Of a DNA stretch of 64,000 nucleotides, positions 27,333 to 36,313 are shown piece by piece (the first letter of the stretch is position 1; the number at the start of each line of letters is the position of its first letter). The DNA comes from Bacteroidota bacterium (GTDB lineage: Bacteria > Bacteroidota > Bacteroidia > Bacteroidales > JAAUTT01), in NCBI GenBank assembly GCA_020048915.1, contig JAIFLU010000191.1, forward strand, positions 1 through 64,000, read 5' to 3'. The translations under genes and the position numbers were made by a program. The notes below the pieces were generated by a model. The model worked only from the letters and a program-made list of their open reading frames with translations, was not told the DNA's origin and made no database searches.

Positions 27333-27734
27333 ATGAACAAATTTTCCGGAATCATTACGCAGATAACCCGATCGGATGCCATTATGCTGGTAGATTTGGA
27401 AGTCGGTGGACATCCCATGTCGGCTTTGTTAACCGAAAGTCCTTTTTCCTCCTCCTGGCTAAAAGTGGGGAATGCTGTTTCCATTGTTTTTAAGGAAACA
27501 GAAGTATCGCTTATGAAAGGCTTTACCGGGAAGATCAGTCTGCGGAATCAACTCCCCTGCAAGGTTATCAGCGTCAGCAAGGGAACTATTTTGGGATGTG
27601 TGGCTATGCTTTTTCAGGATTATCCAATAACTGCCGCTATAACCTCCAGGTCTATCGATTCTTTAAACATTTGCGAAGGCGATGAAATTTTGGCGTTGAT
27701 AAAAGCTAATGAGGTTTCGATAATGAAGTCGTAA
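27333..27734 (+). CDS. ModG-like di-Mop molybdate-binding protein
   Basis: The 133-residue protein is two TOBE/Mop domains in tandem: 'FSGIITQITRSDAIMLVDLEV' to 'SIVFKETEVSLMKG' (residues 4-63) and 'NQLPCKVISVSKGTILGCVAM' to 'LALIKANEVSIMKS' (residues 71-133). Di-Mop proteins such as Azotobacter ModG bind about eight molybdates per trimer and act as a cytoplasmic molybdenum buffer. Its stop codon lies inside an AGTCGTAAGT repeat. It is 56 bp upstream of modB. Confidence 0.9.
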   Translation: MNKFSGIITQITRSDAIMLVDLEVGGHPMSALLTESPFSSSWLKVGNAVSIVFKETEVSLMKGFTGKISLRNQLPCKVISVSKGTILGCVAMLFQDYPITAAITSRSIDSLNICEGDEILALIKANEVSIMKS

Positions 27735-27757
27735 GTCAATAGTATTTAGTCGTAAGT
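27727..27757. repeat. AGTCGTAAGT repeat pair at the end of the di-Mop gene
   Basis: Copies at 27727-27736 and 27748-27757; the first supplies the stop codon of the di-Mop gene (TCG TAA). Same family as the repeats between nifD, nifK, nifE and nifB. Confidence 0.7.
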
Positions 27758-27789
27758 CGTAATCAGTTGAATTTTAATTTTTTAGAAAC

Positions 27790-28470
27790 ATGAGCGAAGA
27801 TTTTCTCCAAACCATGTGGGTTACCTTTAAATTAGCAAGTTCCACAACGTTGATTCTTATTGTAATAGGCATTCCAATTGCCCGGTTCCTGGCATATTCC
27901 AAATTTAGGTTCAAGGCAATTGTAGAAGCATTAGTAAGTATGCCGCTGGTTCTGCCTCCTTCTGTAATTGGTTATTATATGCTTTTGGTTTACAGTCCCC
28001 GCTTTTGGTTTGGAAAATGGCTGCGCGAAACATTCGATATTAGGCTGGCTTTTACATTCGAAGGAGTTTTGATTGCCTCCGTGCTATTTAGTCTCCCATT
28101 TATGGTTCAGCCTATTCAAAATGGTCTTCGTTCGCTTCCCTCCAGTTTGCATGAGGCGGCATATACGTTGGGGAAATCAAAATGGAACACTTTTATAAGA
28201 GTGCTTCTGCCCAATATTAAGCCTTCTATTGTAACCGCTTTAGCACTGACGTTTGCCCATTGTATCGGCGAATTTGGCATTGTCTTAATGGTGGGTGGCA
28301 ATATGCCTGGTGAAACCCGTGTTGCCGCTATTGCCATATACGACGAGGTTCAGGCCATTCATTTTGATGCAGCCAACCAATATGCTTTTGTTCTCTTTGC
28401 AGTATCGTTTGTAATGTTAACCCTGATGTATAGCATCAATAAAAGAAATGAATCATGGAAGATGCTGTAA
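27790..28470 (+). CDS. modB: Molybdate ABC transporter permease
   Basis: A 226-residue binding-protein-dependent permease with five to six membrane segments, beginning 'MSEDFLQTMWVTFKLASSTTLILIVIGIPIA'. It has 'MPLVLPPSVIGYYMLL', typical of ModB/CysT, and the EAA loop 'LHEAAYTLGKSKWNTFIRVLLPNI' that contacts ModC, and 'GEFGIVLMVGGNMPGETRVAAIAIYDEVQ'-type sequence. It overlaps modC by 16 bp, indicating translational coupling. Confidence 0.94.
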   Translation: MSEDFLQTMWVTFKLASSTTLILIVIGIPIARFLAYSKFRFKAIVEALVSMPLVLPPSVIGYYMLLVYSPRFWFGKWLRETFDIRLAFTFEGVLIASVLFSLPFMVQPIQNGLRSLPSSLHEAAYTLGKSKWNTFIRVLLPNIKPSIVTALALTFAHCIGEFGIVLMVGGNMPGETRVAAIAIYDEVQAIHFDAANQYAFVLFAVSFVMLTLMYSINKRNESWKML

Positions 28471-29339
28471 TATCTATTGATATCAAAAAAGAAATCTTTT
28501 CGGCAAATGGGAAGATTGTGCTTGAAATAGCTACCTGTATCCAACTTGGAGAACTAGTAGCGCTTTTTGGTCCTTCGGGAGCAGGTAAAACAACGCTGTT
28601 ACGAATGATAGCAGGGTTAGTGCATCCCGATTCCGGGAAAATTACCTTTGGCAACGAAGTTTGGTATGATTCTGAGCAGAAAATTGCACTTACTCCGCAA
28701 CAGCGGCATATCGGGTTCATGTTTCAGGATTATGCCCTGTTCCCCAACATGACGGTGAAAGAAAATATTCGCTTTGCCCAGCCAAAGAAAGACGAACGTA
28801 AAATTTATTCTTTGTTGGAAGCCTTTGGTTTGAACGAATTAGAGCACCGCAAACCTGCAAAACTTTCGGGAGGACAAAAGCAAAGGGTTGCACTGGCGCG
28901 TGCTATCGCCCGCGAACCTAAACTTCTGTTACTTGACGAACCTCTTTCTGCCCTCGATTCGGAACTTCGCAGCGGGTTGCAGGACGAAATTCAAAAAGCC
29001 CATCGTCAATCCAAAACCACTACACTGATGGTGAGCCACGATTTAGCCGAAGTCTTTCGCCTGGCGAATCATGTAGTTTGCATCGAAAACGGGAAAATCA
29101 CCGCCAGCGGAAGTCCCATGGAGCTATTCTCCAATAGCGATATCAGCGGTAAGGTACAAATAACCGGTCAGGTAGTAAATATTGAATCGCAGGGCACATT
29201 TTATATGCTCACCATAGTTACCGGTATTAATCAGGTTATCAAAGTAATTGCCTTCGAAAACGATATTATAAATCTTAAAACCGGCGATCGGGTAATGGTT
29301 TTTACCAAAGCATTTAATCCCGTGGTGATGAAAATGTAA
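28455..29339 (+). CDS. modC: Molybdate ABC transporter ATP-binding protein with TOBE domain
   Basis: The 294-residue ATPase has Walker A 'GPSGAGKTTL', Q-loop 'MFQDYALFPNMTV', signature 'LSGGQKQRVALARAIA', Walker B 'LLLLDEPLSALD' and switch 'MVSHDLAE'. A single C-terminal TOBE domain (about residues 232-294, 'GKVQITGQVVNIESQG' to 'VMVFTKAFNPVVM') gives molybdate feedback (trans-inhibition in relatives). It completes ModABC and ends the mod operon, followed 17 bp later by an AT-rich hairpin. Confidence 0.95.
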   Translation: MEDAVISIDIKKEIFSANGKIVLEIATCIQLGELVALFGPSGAGKTTLLRMIAGLVHPDSGKITFGNEVWYDSEQKIALTPQQRHIGFMFQDYALFPNMTVKENIRFAQPKKDERKIYSLLEAFGLNELEHRKPAKLSGGQKQRVALARAIAREPKLLLLDEPLSALDSELRSGLQDEIQKAHRQSKTTTLMVSHDLAEVFRLANHVVCIENGKITASGSPMELFSNSDISGKVQITGQVVNIESQGTFYMLTIVTGINQVIKVIAFENDIINLKTGDRVMVFTKAFNPVVMKM

Positions 29340-29356
29340 AATTAGGTTGGAATATC

Positions 29357-29379
29357 GTATTAAATTTATAATTTAATAC
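29357..29379 (+). terminator. AT-rich hairpin after modC
   Basis: GTATTAAAT and ATTTAATAC form a perfect 9-bp stem with loop TTATA, followed by TTCTTAT. The stem is weak (two G-C pairs at most), so it is a possible terminator at the end of the nif/mod region. Confidence 0.4.
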
Positions 29380-29429
29380 TTCTTATAGGCGAATGCTTAC
29401 GAGACTATAAAATTCTAAACCAAAATGAT

Positions 29430-30788
29430 ATGCCAAAATCAAAATATTTGATTTTTGGATTGTTTTTAGTAAGCACTTTTTGTGCTTGTAAAGAAGCAAA
29501 TCAAAAACAAAATAATAATCAAAAAATTATTCAATCGGACGAAACAGTGCTGAATTGGATGGGGCATTGGCTAAACCGCGATGGAAAAGAAGATTTGGTG
29601 AGGAAAGTTGCCCGCGAATATGAATTTATAAACAAAGGGTTGAAAGTAAACCTGAAATTTCCGCAGGAAATATTGAAAACAGAAGATTTTAGGGGAAAGC
29701 TAACGGATTCGATAGTTAAAATGATAACCACAGGGGAGGTAACCTGGGATATCATTTATATGGACCAGGGGATGTATAGCCAGGTTGCCAATAAGCTAAA
29801 AGATCCAAAATGGGGGTCAAAATATCTGGTAAATTTTGAAGAGTTGGATTGGTTTGCCGAAAGACATAAACAGCTTGTTTTTGACATACCCCAATACCGA
29901 AACAGTATGGGTGGAAATATTACCGGCCCGGTTTTAGAAGGCTATTATTTTGGACTTTGGTATAATACCATTCTTGCTGAAAAGATTGGGCTGGATATCA
30001 AACCGCTCGGAATGACATTCGATGATTTAAAAGATTATATCAAAAAGGCGCACCAATACAATCAGCAAGCATCTGAAAAAATTCAGATCATGACTCAGGA
30101 TAATGGGGCAAATACAATTTCGAGTATTTTTAATTCGTTGGTGATGTCTGAGCTGGGAAATTTTGATACGGTGCATGTTGACATAAATAAGGGGAAGGAA
30201 GCATTGCGAAAAGGACTAAGAGCATTTGAAGAGCTTGCTGCATATGAGCCTTTTAATAAATCGGGGGTCAAACTAGATGCAAAGGAGGAAACAATACTTT
30301 CCGGTAAGTGCTTATTCATTGGATTTCAATCGTATGTATATAACCGATGGGGTAAAATTGATAAAGAACGTACTAAAAATATTGTTCCGGTAGAGCTTCC
30401 TGTTTTTAAAAACCAGGGGATGTTTTACCAGGGGACTTACCAATGTGTTTGGGGAGTATTACAAAATGCCCCACATAAAAACGAAGCTATCAACTTACTT
30501 AAATATTGGTGCTCGAATGATATTGCCGAGCAATGGCTGCAAAAAACCAAGAACCCCACAGGCATAAAAACAAGGCTTAACACCAACAATTTTGGACAAG
30601 ATCAGTTGGATAGGTTTAATTTGGGAATTGAAGGCAAGTACGATAAAAATGTTCAAACGTATCAATTGGCGGCAATGCTATTTGGTAGCAGAAATAAGAG
30701 CATTCAAATAAATCCGGCATCCGTTATTTATGGCGAAAAAACGGCCGACGATTATTATAATGAAATAATTAAACAGGTTAAAAGATGA
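29430..30788 (+). CDS. Extracellular solute-binding lipoprotein (family 1 type)
   Basis: The 452-residue protein has an N-terminal hydrophobic segment followed by a Cys ('LFLVSTFCACKEANQ'), suggesting a lipoprotein, and a periplasmic binding-protein body ('NWMGHWLNRDGKEDLVRKVAREYE', 'GYYFGLWYNTILAEKIGL', 'MFYQGTYQCVWGVLQNAPHKNEAINLLKYW'). It resembles carbohydrate-type SBPs of ABC importers. No cognate sugar permease is nearby and ModB/ModC already have ModA, so it is an orphan. Neighbouring plant-polysaccharide genes are on the opposite strand. Ligand not predictable. Confidence 0.7.
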   Translation: MPKSKYLIFGLFLVSTFCACKEANQKQNNNQKIIQSDETVLNWMGHWLNRDGKEDLVRKVAREYEFINKGLKVNLKFPQEILKTEDFRGKLTDSIVKMITTGEVTWDIIYMDQGMYSQVANKLKDPKWGSKYLVNFEELDWFAERHKQLVFDIPQYRNSMGGNITGPVLEGYYFGLWYNTILAEKIGLDIKPLGMTFDDLKDYIKKAHQYNQQASEKIQIMTQDNGANTISSIFNSLVMSELGNFDTVHVDINKGKEALRKGLRAFEELAAYEPFNKSGVKLDAKEETILSGKCLFIGFQSYVYNRWGKIDKERTKNIVPVELPVFKNQGMFYQGTYQCVWGVLQNAPHKNEAINLLKYWCSNDIAEQWLQKTKNPTGIKTRLNTNNFGQDQLDRFNLGIEGKYDKNVQTYQLAAMLFGSRNKSIQINPASVIYGEKTADDYYNEIIKQVKR

Positions 30789-30928
30789 AAATATAGGTTG
30801 GTTATTATTTGTTGCAACAACTAACTTAATCTATTGGAAGAATCAAGAGAGTCTATTTTTATAGGGTCTGGTCTGTTTTTGTCTGGCTATTTATTTCAGC
30901 GAAGTGTTTTGATAAAAAGGGAAAAATT

Positions 30929-32545
30929 TTATTTCTCAAGCCGAAACCAATCAATATCTGCATTTCCTGCATCATTGATAACCCCTTCGCGCAGAGCATA
31001 GAGCCCAACTTTAGCACCAATCCATTTCCCTTCTTTAGCAACAAATTTATCTCCTGCCGAAAAGTATTTCTTGCCATCAATGCTATACAAAAAACTGCAA
31101 TTAGCGCCTTTTTCAACTTTTACCCTGAGATAAACGGTTGATCCATTGATTGGCTCCGTAAAAATTTCTTCCGGTTCTTTTCCTTTTTCGGCACCAATGC
31201 ACCGAACAACTGAAACATTAAGTTTACCGTTATCACGCTTCAAAGAAATGGATTGATAGTTTTGTCCCATGATTAATAATCCTGCTTCTTCCCCATCAAA
31301 ACGGGCATTAAAAGTGAGCTTAACAGTGGCGGTAAATTCTTCGGCGGGAAGTTTCTGCATCAGTAAGTTGGGGGTATCCCATAAGTTTTTATAGTCTTTA
31401 GATTTAGGAATACAATTCAACCTGAAGAAGCCTAAATTCCCGGTTGGGAAACCCCAGGTTAGTTCTGGGTTTGCATGCCATTGCCATTGCATTCCAAGCA
31501 GATGGTTATCAAACTCGTCACTTTCGGGCGGACTTGTTTTCTCATATACTTTACCTACGTTTGGCTTTTTATAAACTAGTACGGGTTCGCCAGTACCGTC
31601 ATTATCATTATCACTTCCAATAATTGGCCAGTCGTTTAACCATTTCATGGGTTGTAAATGAACAATGCGGCCATAGGCACCTTTATCCTGGAAGTGAAGA
31701 AACCAATCTTCGCCAGTTTGAGTATCAATCCAAGCTCCCTGATGCGGCCCGTTTATTATCGATTTTCCTTGCGCCATTACTATTTTCCCTGTGTAAGGTC
31801 CATAAATGTCTTTTGAGCGCAGCACTAATTGCCAACCGGTAGCTACGCCTCCCGCAGGTGCAAAAATGAAATAGTATCCGTTTCGTTTATAAAATTTAGG
31901 GCCCTCAACTGTTGGGTGAGCATCGTGTCCATCGAAAAGCATCACCCCATTGTCGAGCAATTGCGTTCCTTCCGGGTTCATTTTGCTTAATAAAAGAATA
32001 CTTTTTATTCCTGCCCTGCTACCAGCTAAGGCAAATACTAAATAAGTATTTCCATCATCATCCCAAAGCGGGGAGGGGTCGATCAGCCCTTTGCCCTCTT
32101 TTATCAGCAATGGCTCTGACCAGGGACCTTTTGGATCCTTCGATTTTACCATATAAATTCCAAAATCGGGATCGGGGTAATATATGTAAAATTCGTTGTT
32201 ATGATAACTAATGCAGGGAGCCCAAACGCCGTTTCCATGTTGAGGTTTGTTAAAAACATCGAATGGGGGCTGTTTTGGAAGGGCATGGCCAATAAGTTTC
32301 CAATTCACCAGATCTTTTGAATGCAGAATAGGCAAGCCGGGAACACAATTAAACGATGAGGCTGTCATATAATAATCGTCGTCAACACGGATGGCATCCG
32401 GATCGGAATAATCAGAGTGCAGAATCGGATTTTTGTATGTCCCATCGCCATTGTCGGCAACCCAGGTTTTCGAAAGCTGGGCCTGCATGTTTATTGCAGC
32501 CAACCCTAAAATTGTTAAAGTAAATAGATTTTGTTTTAAACTCAT
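30929..32545 (-). CDS. Glycoside hydrolase family 43 enzyme
   Basis: The 538-residue secreted protein (signal peptide 'LFTLTILGLAAINMQAQ') has a five-bladed GH43 catalytic domain with the three acids in context: base Asp in 'HSDYSDPDAIRVDDDYYM', pKa-modulating Asp in 'GLIDPSPLWDDDGNTYLVF' and acid Glu in 'PTVEGPKFYKRNGYYF'. A C-terminal concanavalin-like beta-sandwich (from about residue 335, 'DEFDNHLLGMQWQWHANP') completes it. GH43 enzymes are beta-xylosidases, arabinofuranosidases or arabinanases. The pectinesterase gene upstream suggests pectin or arabinan side-chain breakdown. Confidence 0.9.
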   Translation of the reverse strand: MSLKQNLFTLTILGLAAINMQAQLSKTWVADNGDGTYKNPILHSDYSDPDAIRVDDDYYMTASSFNCVPGLPILHSKDLVNWKLIGHALPKQPPFDVFNKPQHGNGVWAPCISYHNNEFYIYYPDPDFGIYMVKSKDPKGPWSEPLLIKEGKGLIDPSPLWDDDGNTYLVFALAGSRAGIKSILLLSKMNPEGTQLLDNGVMLFDGHDAHPTVEGPKFYKRNGYYFIFAPAGGVATGWQLVLRSKDIYGPYTGKIVMAQGKSIINGPHQGAWIDTQTGEDWFLHFQDKGAYGRIVHLQPMKWLNDWPIIGSDNDNDGTGEPVLVYKKPNVGKVYEKTSPPESDEFDNHLLGMQWQWHANPELTWGFPTGNLGFFRLNCIPKSKDYKNLWDTPNLLMQKLPAEEFTATVKLTFNARFDGEEAGLLIMGQNYQSISLKRDNGKLNVSVVRCIGAEKGKEPEEIFTEPINGSTVYLRVKVEKGANCSFLYSIDGKKYFSAGDKFVAKEGKWIGAKVGLYALREGVINDAGNADIDWFRLEK

Positions 32546-32684
32546 GTTATTTTGTTTTCAGGATTATCAGTTCTTATGTTACTATTAGCATTGAATAACA
32601 AATCTACATATGGTTTTGCTATTCGAAATATTTTAAAATGGTTGTCTTAACTATATTTCCACTTTATCGACAAATGGCTACTTT

Positions 32685-33677
32685 TTACTTTTGGTTGCTC
32701 AGGATCCATACCGAAATATCATTTTCAACCGGTAAAACCGGGGTTAAAATATTTTCGGTAGTATATTCAGAAGCTTCGGCCTGGGTAAGAATATGGCTCC
32801 AATCAATTCTTTGCTCTGAGTCTGCTCCCGGGCCTGTATTCCCAAATTCTGCAAAGTAGGCTGTTTTGTCGCGTGAGGTATTATCCCAGTTCGACCATCC
32901 TTTCGATAAAATTTGATCTCCAAGTTCGCAATTCAGGTATACCACTTTGGCATAATCGCGCCATGGCCTTCCTAAATATACTTTGTTAACCCCTTCTTTT
33001 GCAATTAATTTACAGGTGCGAAAAACATAGCCATATGGTTTCCCTTTTGGGGTGCTTGCCGCGGTTATATAGGAGTCTGCTTTACTGCAAATAGTGCATC
33101 GGTCGAATAGGGCAGTGGCTGCCCCAAAAATAAAATCGGTAGTGCCCTCTATATAACAATCGGCAAAGTACTGACGACTATTTTGTCCGGCAGTGTATAA
33201 AGTATCCTGATTACCTAAAAACTTACAATTTCGGAAAACACACCGGTCTCCTTCAACATGCAATGCAACTGCTTGTCCAACCGGCCCTGCCGTATTTTCG
33301 ATGGTAAGATTTTCGGCATAAAAATCGTCGGCTTCCACCATTAAGGTATAGGTGTAAAAGGTACTATTTCTCCCCCGGTTGATTTTATTAAAATAGTCGT
33401 CAAATGAAATGACGGTTTTATCCATGTTTTCTCCAATTATGGATAAATGGGTATTGCAGGCTGGGATTTTGACTTTTTCGTGATAAACCCCGTTTTTTAA
33501 ATATATGGTTATTCTGGAGTCGGGGAAAGCTTTGCAGGCATCAATAGCCGATTGGATGGTGGTGAAATCTCCGGAACCATCTTGTGCTACAGTTATTTTT
33601 AATTTTTCCTGAGCACTAAGTTGGAAGGCTAGTATAAATAGAAAGATTCCTTTGGTTATTAATTTACAGATAATCAT
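32685..33677 (-). CDS. Pectinesterase (CE8 family)
   Basis: A right-handed beta-helix pectin methylesterase that removes methyl groups from homogalacturonan. Visible motifs are 'VAQDGSGDFTTIQSAIDA' at the N-terminus, the active-site segments 'FLGNQDTLY' and 'YIEGTTDFIFG' (catalytic Asp residues) and 'YLGRPWRDYAKVVY' (substrate Arg/Trp). I choose the ATG at 33677, which starts a clean signal peptide ('MIICKLITKGIFLFILAFQLSAQ'); the longer frame from 33767 adds 30 residues without homology. It is probably cotranscribed with the GH43 gene 140 bp downstream. Confidence 0.92.
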   Translation of the reverse strand: MIICKLITKGIFLFILAFQLSAQEKLKITVAQDGSGDFTTIQSAIDACKAFPDSRITIYLKNGVYHEKVKIPACNTHLSIIGENMDKTVISFDDYFNKINRGRNSTFYTYTLMVEADDFYAENLTIENTAGPVGQAVALHVEGDRCVFRNCKFLGNQDTLYTAGQNSRQYFADCYIEGTTDFIFGAATALFDRCTICSKADSYITAASTPKGKPYGYVFRTCKLIAKEGVNKVYLGRPWRDYAKVVYLNCELGDQILSKGWSNWDNTSRDKTAYFAEFGNTGPGADSEQRIDWSHILTQAEASEYTTENILTPVLPVENDISVWILSNQK

Positions 33678-34090
33678 ATATTTATAATTTTGAATCGTTC
33701 TTGTTAAGAAATCTAATTTTTGGAAATCCATGTCTCTCAAGTTCCCAAATAAATACGCAATAAACATTCTGAAAACAACTACGCAACGCTTTGATATTTA
33801 ATTATAACAGTTTGATTTTAATATAAGAATTTAGAGCATCGGCCAGAAATAAACAAAAATAAGGAATTTCTTGGCATCAGATATATTTTTGATTTTACCT
33901 TTGACTTAATAAAGCTGAGAATTAGAGGATCGTTTGAAGGTTTGGAGATGACTGAAAAAGAATATACTTTTAGACGCTAGACATGTCGTAAAGCCGCAAC
34001 CACAGAAAAAATAGTTCAAATATAATTGCGAAAGCAGAAAAAAGATCAAAGCAATAACCAAGAACCAAATCAACCTGAAAAGCACATTTT
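33678..34090. other. Intergenic region without recognisable feature
   Basis: This AT-rich gap separates the divergent pectinesterase gene and the small membrane-protein gene. It must hold both promoters, but I see no convincing operator, repeat or RNA. Confidence 0.5.
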
Positions 34091-34792
34091 ATGGGTAAAC
34101 ATTATCCTCACGGAAATCAACACAGAAGAAAACTAAAGGATTATTTTTTTGAGTTTTTTATGTTATTTCTAGCCGTTACAGCTGGTTTTTTTATGGAAAA
34201 TATGCGCGAATCGTATATAGATAATCATAAGGAAAACCAGTACATCTCAAGTTTAATAAGAGATGTACAAGAAGATACCGCTGAGATCAGTGAAGTTGTA
34301 AAAGCTAGTGAATTTCAGATAAAAGGTATCGACAGCCTGATAATTCTGCTTGAAAATCCGGTTTCGGAGATTAACACAAGTAAATTATATTATTTTGTAA
34401 ACCGATATTTAAGTACTTTAAAAGGATTCTCTGTAAGAGAAGTTACCATTACTCAACTCAGAAATTCAGCCGGATTGAGGCTTATTGACAATAATTCTGT
34501 TTCCGACAGTATTGTTATTTATTATGGAACGTACGATTCGCATGTGGACCAACAAAATTATAATTATAAAATATTTCAGGAAATGACCGGGATGGAAATG
34601 GAAATTTTGGATTTTAGTGCGTATCGGATTAAAGGAAGGGAAATGACTATTGATACAAGTCATATTAAAGAATTCTATAATCGCATTTTAATTTTTAATT
34701 CCATGTTAAGTAACGAAGCAGATTGGTTAAAAACGTATCAAAAGAAGGGAACGGCTTTGCTAAAACATTTGAAAGAAGAGTACAAGGTTTAA
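34091..34792 (+). CDS. Single-pass membrane protein of unknown function
   Basis: A 233-residue protein with a basic cytoplasmic start ('MGKHYPHGNQHRRKLKDYFFEF'), one membrane helix (about residues 22-37, 'FMLFLAVTAGFFMENM') and a helical soluble domain of about 195 residues. The pattern of one helix followed by 'NHKENQYISSLIRDVQED' resembles small Bacteroidota membrane proteins of unknown role (DUF6090-like). No enzymatic motif is visible. It converges with the metallophosphoesterase gene. Confidence 0.6.
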   Translation: MGKHYPHGNQHRRKLKDYFFEFFMLFLAVTAGFFMENMRESYIDNHKENQYISSLIRDVQEDTAEISEVVKASEFQIKGIDSLIILLENPVSEINTSKLYYFVNRYLSTLKGFSVREVTITQLRNSAGLRLIDNNSVSDSIVIYYGTYDSHVDQQNYNYKIFQEMTGMEMEILDFSAYRIKGREMTIDTSHIKEFYNRILIFNSMLSNEADWLKTYQKKGTALLKHLKEEYKV

Positions 34793-34818
34793 TAGAAGTA
34801 TAGGGCTTTTCACTTCTC

Positions 34819-35928
34819 TTACCTAAATGTTATATTCACCACCATAATTTCCGATATTCCGGCTGTTTTAACTGGTGGCCCCCACAAGCGCAAGCCACAG
34901 GTGACAAAGAAGTGGGTATCTTTTACCGTCCTATATCCCCAGCTTAGATCGTACATGCTGGCAAGTAAGAGATTCAGCGGGAACATTTGTCCGTTATGGG
35001 CATGGCCCGAAAACTGAACATCGGTTTTAGTAAGGCTTGTCTCCTGCATTTGGGTAGGCCGATGATACACTAAGATAACCGGCAGATTGGATGTGGCTTT
35101 TGCAAGGATTTCTTTTAAAGGCTTGCGTTCGTCTGCATGCTGATCTATTCTACCAGCCAGGTAAAAAGAACCGTCTATTTTAATCACTTCATCGCGAAGC
35201 AGGCGGGTGTTTATCATTGAATACAGCCTTCCAGGATTGTCCGAACCGTAAAACTCATGGTTTCCCAGAATACCATACAAGCCATAGCGGGTTTTTATGC
35301 TTCTTAGTGCTTCTGTGATTAAAGGATGCACAATTTTATCGGCACGACCTTCTACAATATCGCCTCCATAGAGCAGAATATCAGGTTTCAGGGCTTTTAT
35401 TTTATTCACATACTGTTTTACGAACCCTAGCTTTGTGTTTCTGTCGATATGGAAGTCGGCTACAAAAGCTATCCGCAGGTGGTTAAGTTTTGAATCCCTT
35501 CGCGGTATCTCAACCCGGTATTCCGTAGTTCGAATAGTATTCAGGTTGATGCTGCCACCTATAACAATCAGAACCGAGAAAACAATCATTGTGGAAAGGG
35601 CATATGCCTTGTAGCTGAACTTCTTTCTGGTTTCAACCGAAACCCTTTTAATTGCCAGGTTGAGTAAGAGAAACAGATCGTAAAGCAACAAAGCAAGGAA
35701 GAGATATAAAAAGAATGGCACCAGATATCCCGAAGCTATATTCAATAAATCGCGCAGTCCGGCCATATCATTACGCGAAAACCTGGCTAAGGGAGAAATA
35801 GCAGCAACAATGAGGTAAACAAGAGAGTACCACGCCTTGTAGCCTTTACCGATAAACAGGTGACGTATCCGGAAGAAGATGTAAATGTTGGGAATAAAAT
35901 ATCCCAGTGTTATATACAGCTGAAACAT
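34819..35928 (-). CDS. Membrane-anchored metallophosphoesterase
   Basis: The 369-residue protein has four hydrophobic N-terminal segments (residues 1-135) and a calcineurin-like phosphoesterase domain with the metal motifs 'VADFHID', 'LYGGDIVEG', 'LGNHEFYG', 'LVYHRP' and 'FSGHAHNGQ'. This architecture matches the YkuE/YaeI-like group acting at the membrane on phospholipid or nucleotide substrates. All metal ligands are present, so it is probably active. Confidence 0.9.
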   Translation of the reverse strand: MFQLYITLGYFIPNIYIFFRIRHLFIGKGYKAWYSLVYLIVAAISPLARFSRNDMAGLRDLLNIASGYLVPFFLYLFLALLLYDLFLLLNLAIKRVSVETRKKFSYKAYALSTMIVFSVLIVIGGSINLNTIRTTEYRVEIPRRDSKLNHLRIAFVADFHIDRNTKLGFVKQYVNKIKALKPDILLYGGDIVEGRADKIVHPLITEALRSIKTRYGLYGILGNHEFYGSDNPGRLYSMINTRLLRDEVIKIDGSFYLAGRIDQHADERKPLKEILAKATSNLPVILVYHRPTQMQETSLTKTDVQFSGHAHNGQMFPLNLLLASMYDLSWGYRTVKDTHFFVTCGLRLWGPPVKTAGISEIMVVNITFR

Positions 35929-36100
35929 CGGCTTACAGTTTAAAGGCTACAAGATATGGATTTTGAGCCGAAGGCCGTTTTATTATTTTATAGTCGGTTT
36001 AAAAATGGGACAAAATTATTTTTTAACACAGAGAAATCTGTTTTGATCTTAAAAAGAAATCTGTTCCTTGAAAATTAATGCTATTAGTTAAATTATGGTA

Positions 36101-36176
36101 TTGAGAAGGCACGGAGGGCACAGAGTTTTAGAAATCGCCAGCGATTTCCCCCTCCGTGATCTCTGTGTCTTCTCAA
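36101..36176. repeat. Long imperfect inverted repeat with nested hairpin
   Basis: TTGAGAAG at 36101 and CTTCTCAA ending at 36176 close an imperfect stem of about 25 bp containing GGAG/CTCC-type tracts, with a perfect inner hairpin GAAATCGC-CA-GCGATTTC. It lies in the 385-bp gap between the metallophosphoesterase and the last permease gene. The gap holds nothing else obvious. Confidence 0.65.
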
Positions 36177-36313
36177 AAAACAACATTGATTAGTCGCGCT
36201 CTGTTATATACCTTCTTTACTCTTTCTTAATATTCATAATTAATTCTCTGTGTTAAATTTAAACACGTTCTTAGATGTGCAGCATGATGCTATATATAGT
36301 AAAGTAGTTTCCT

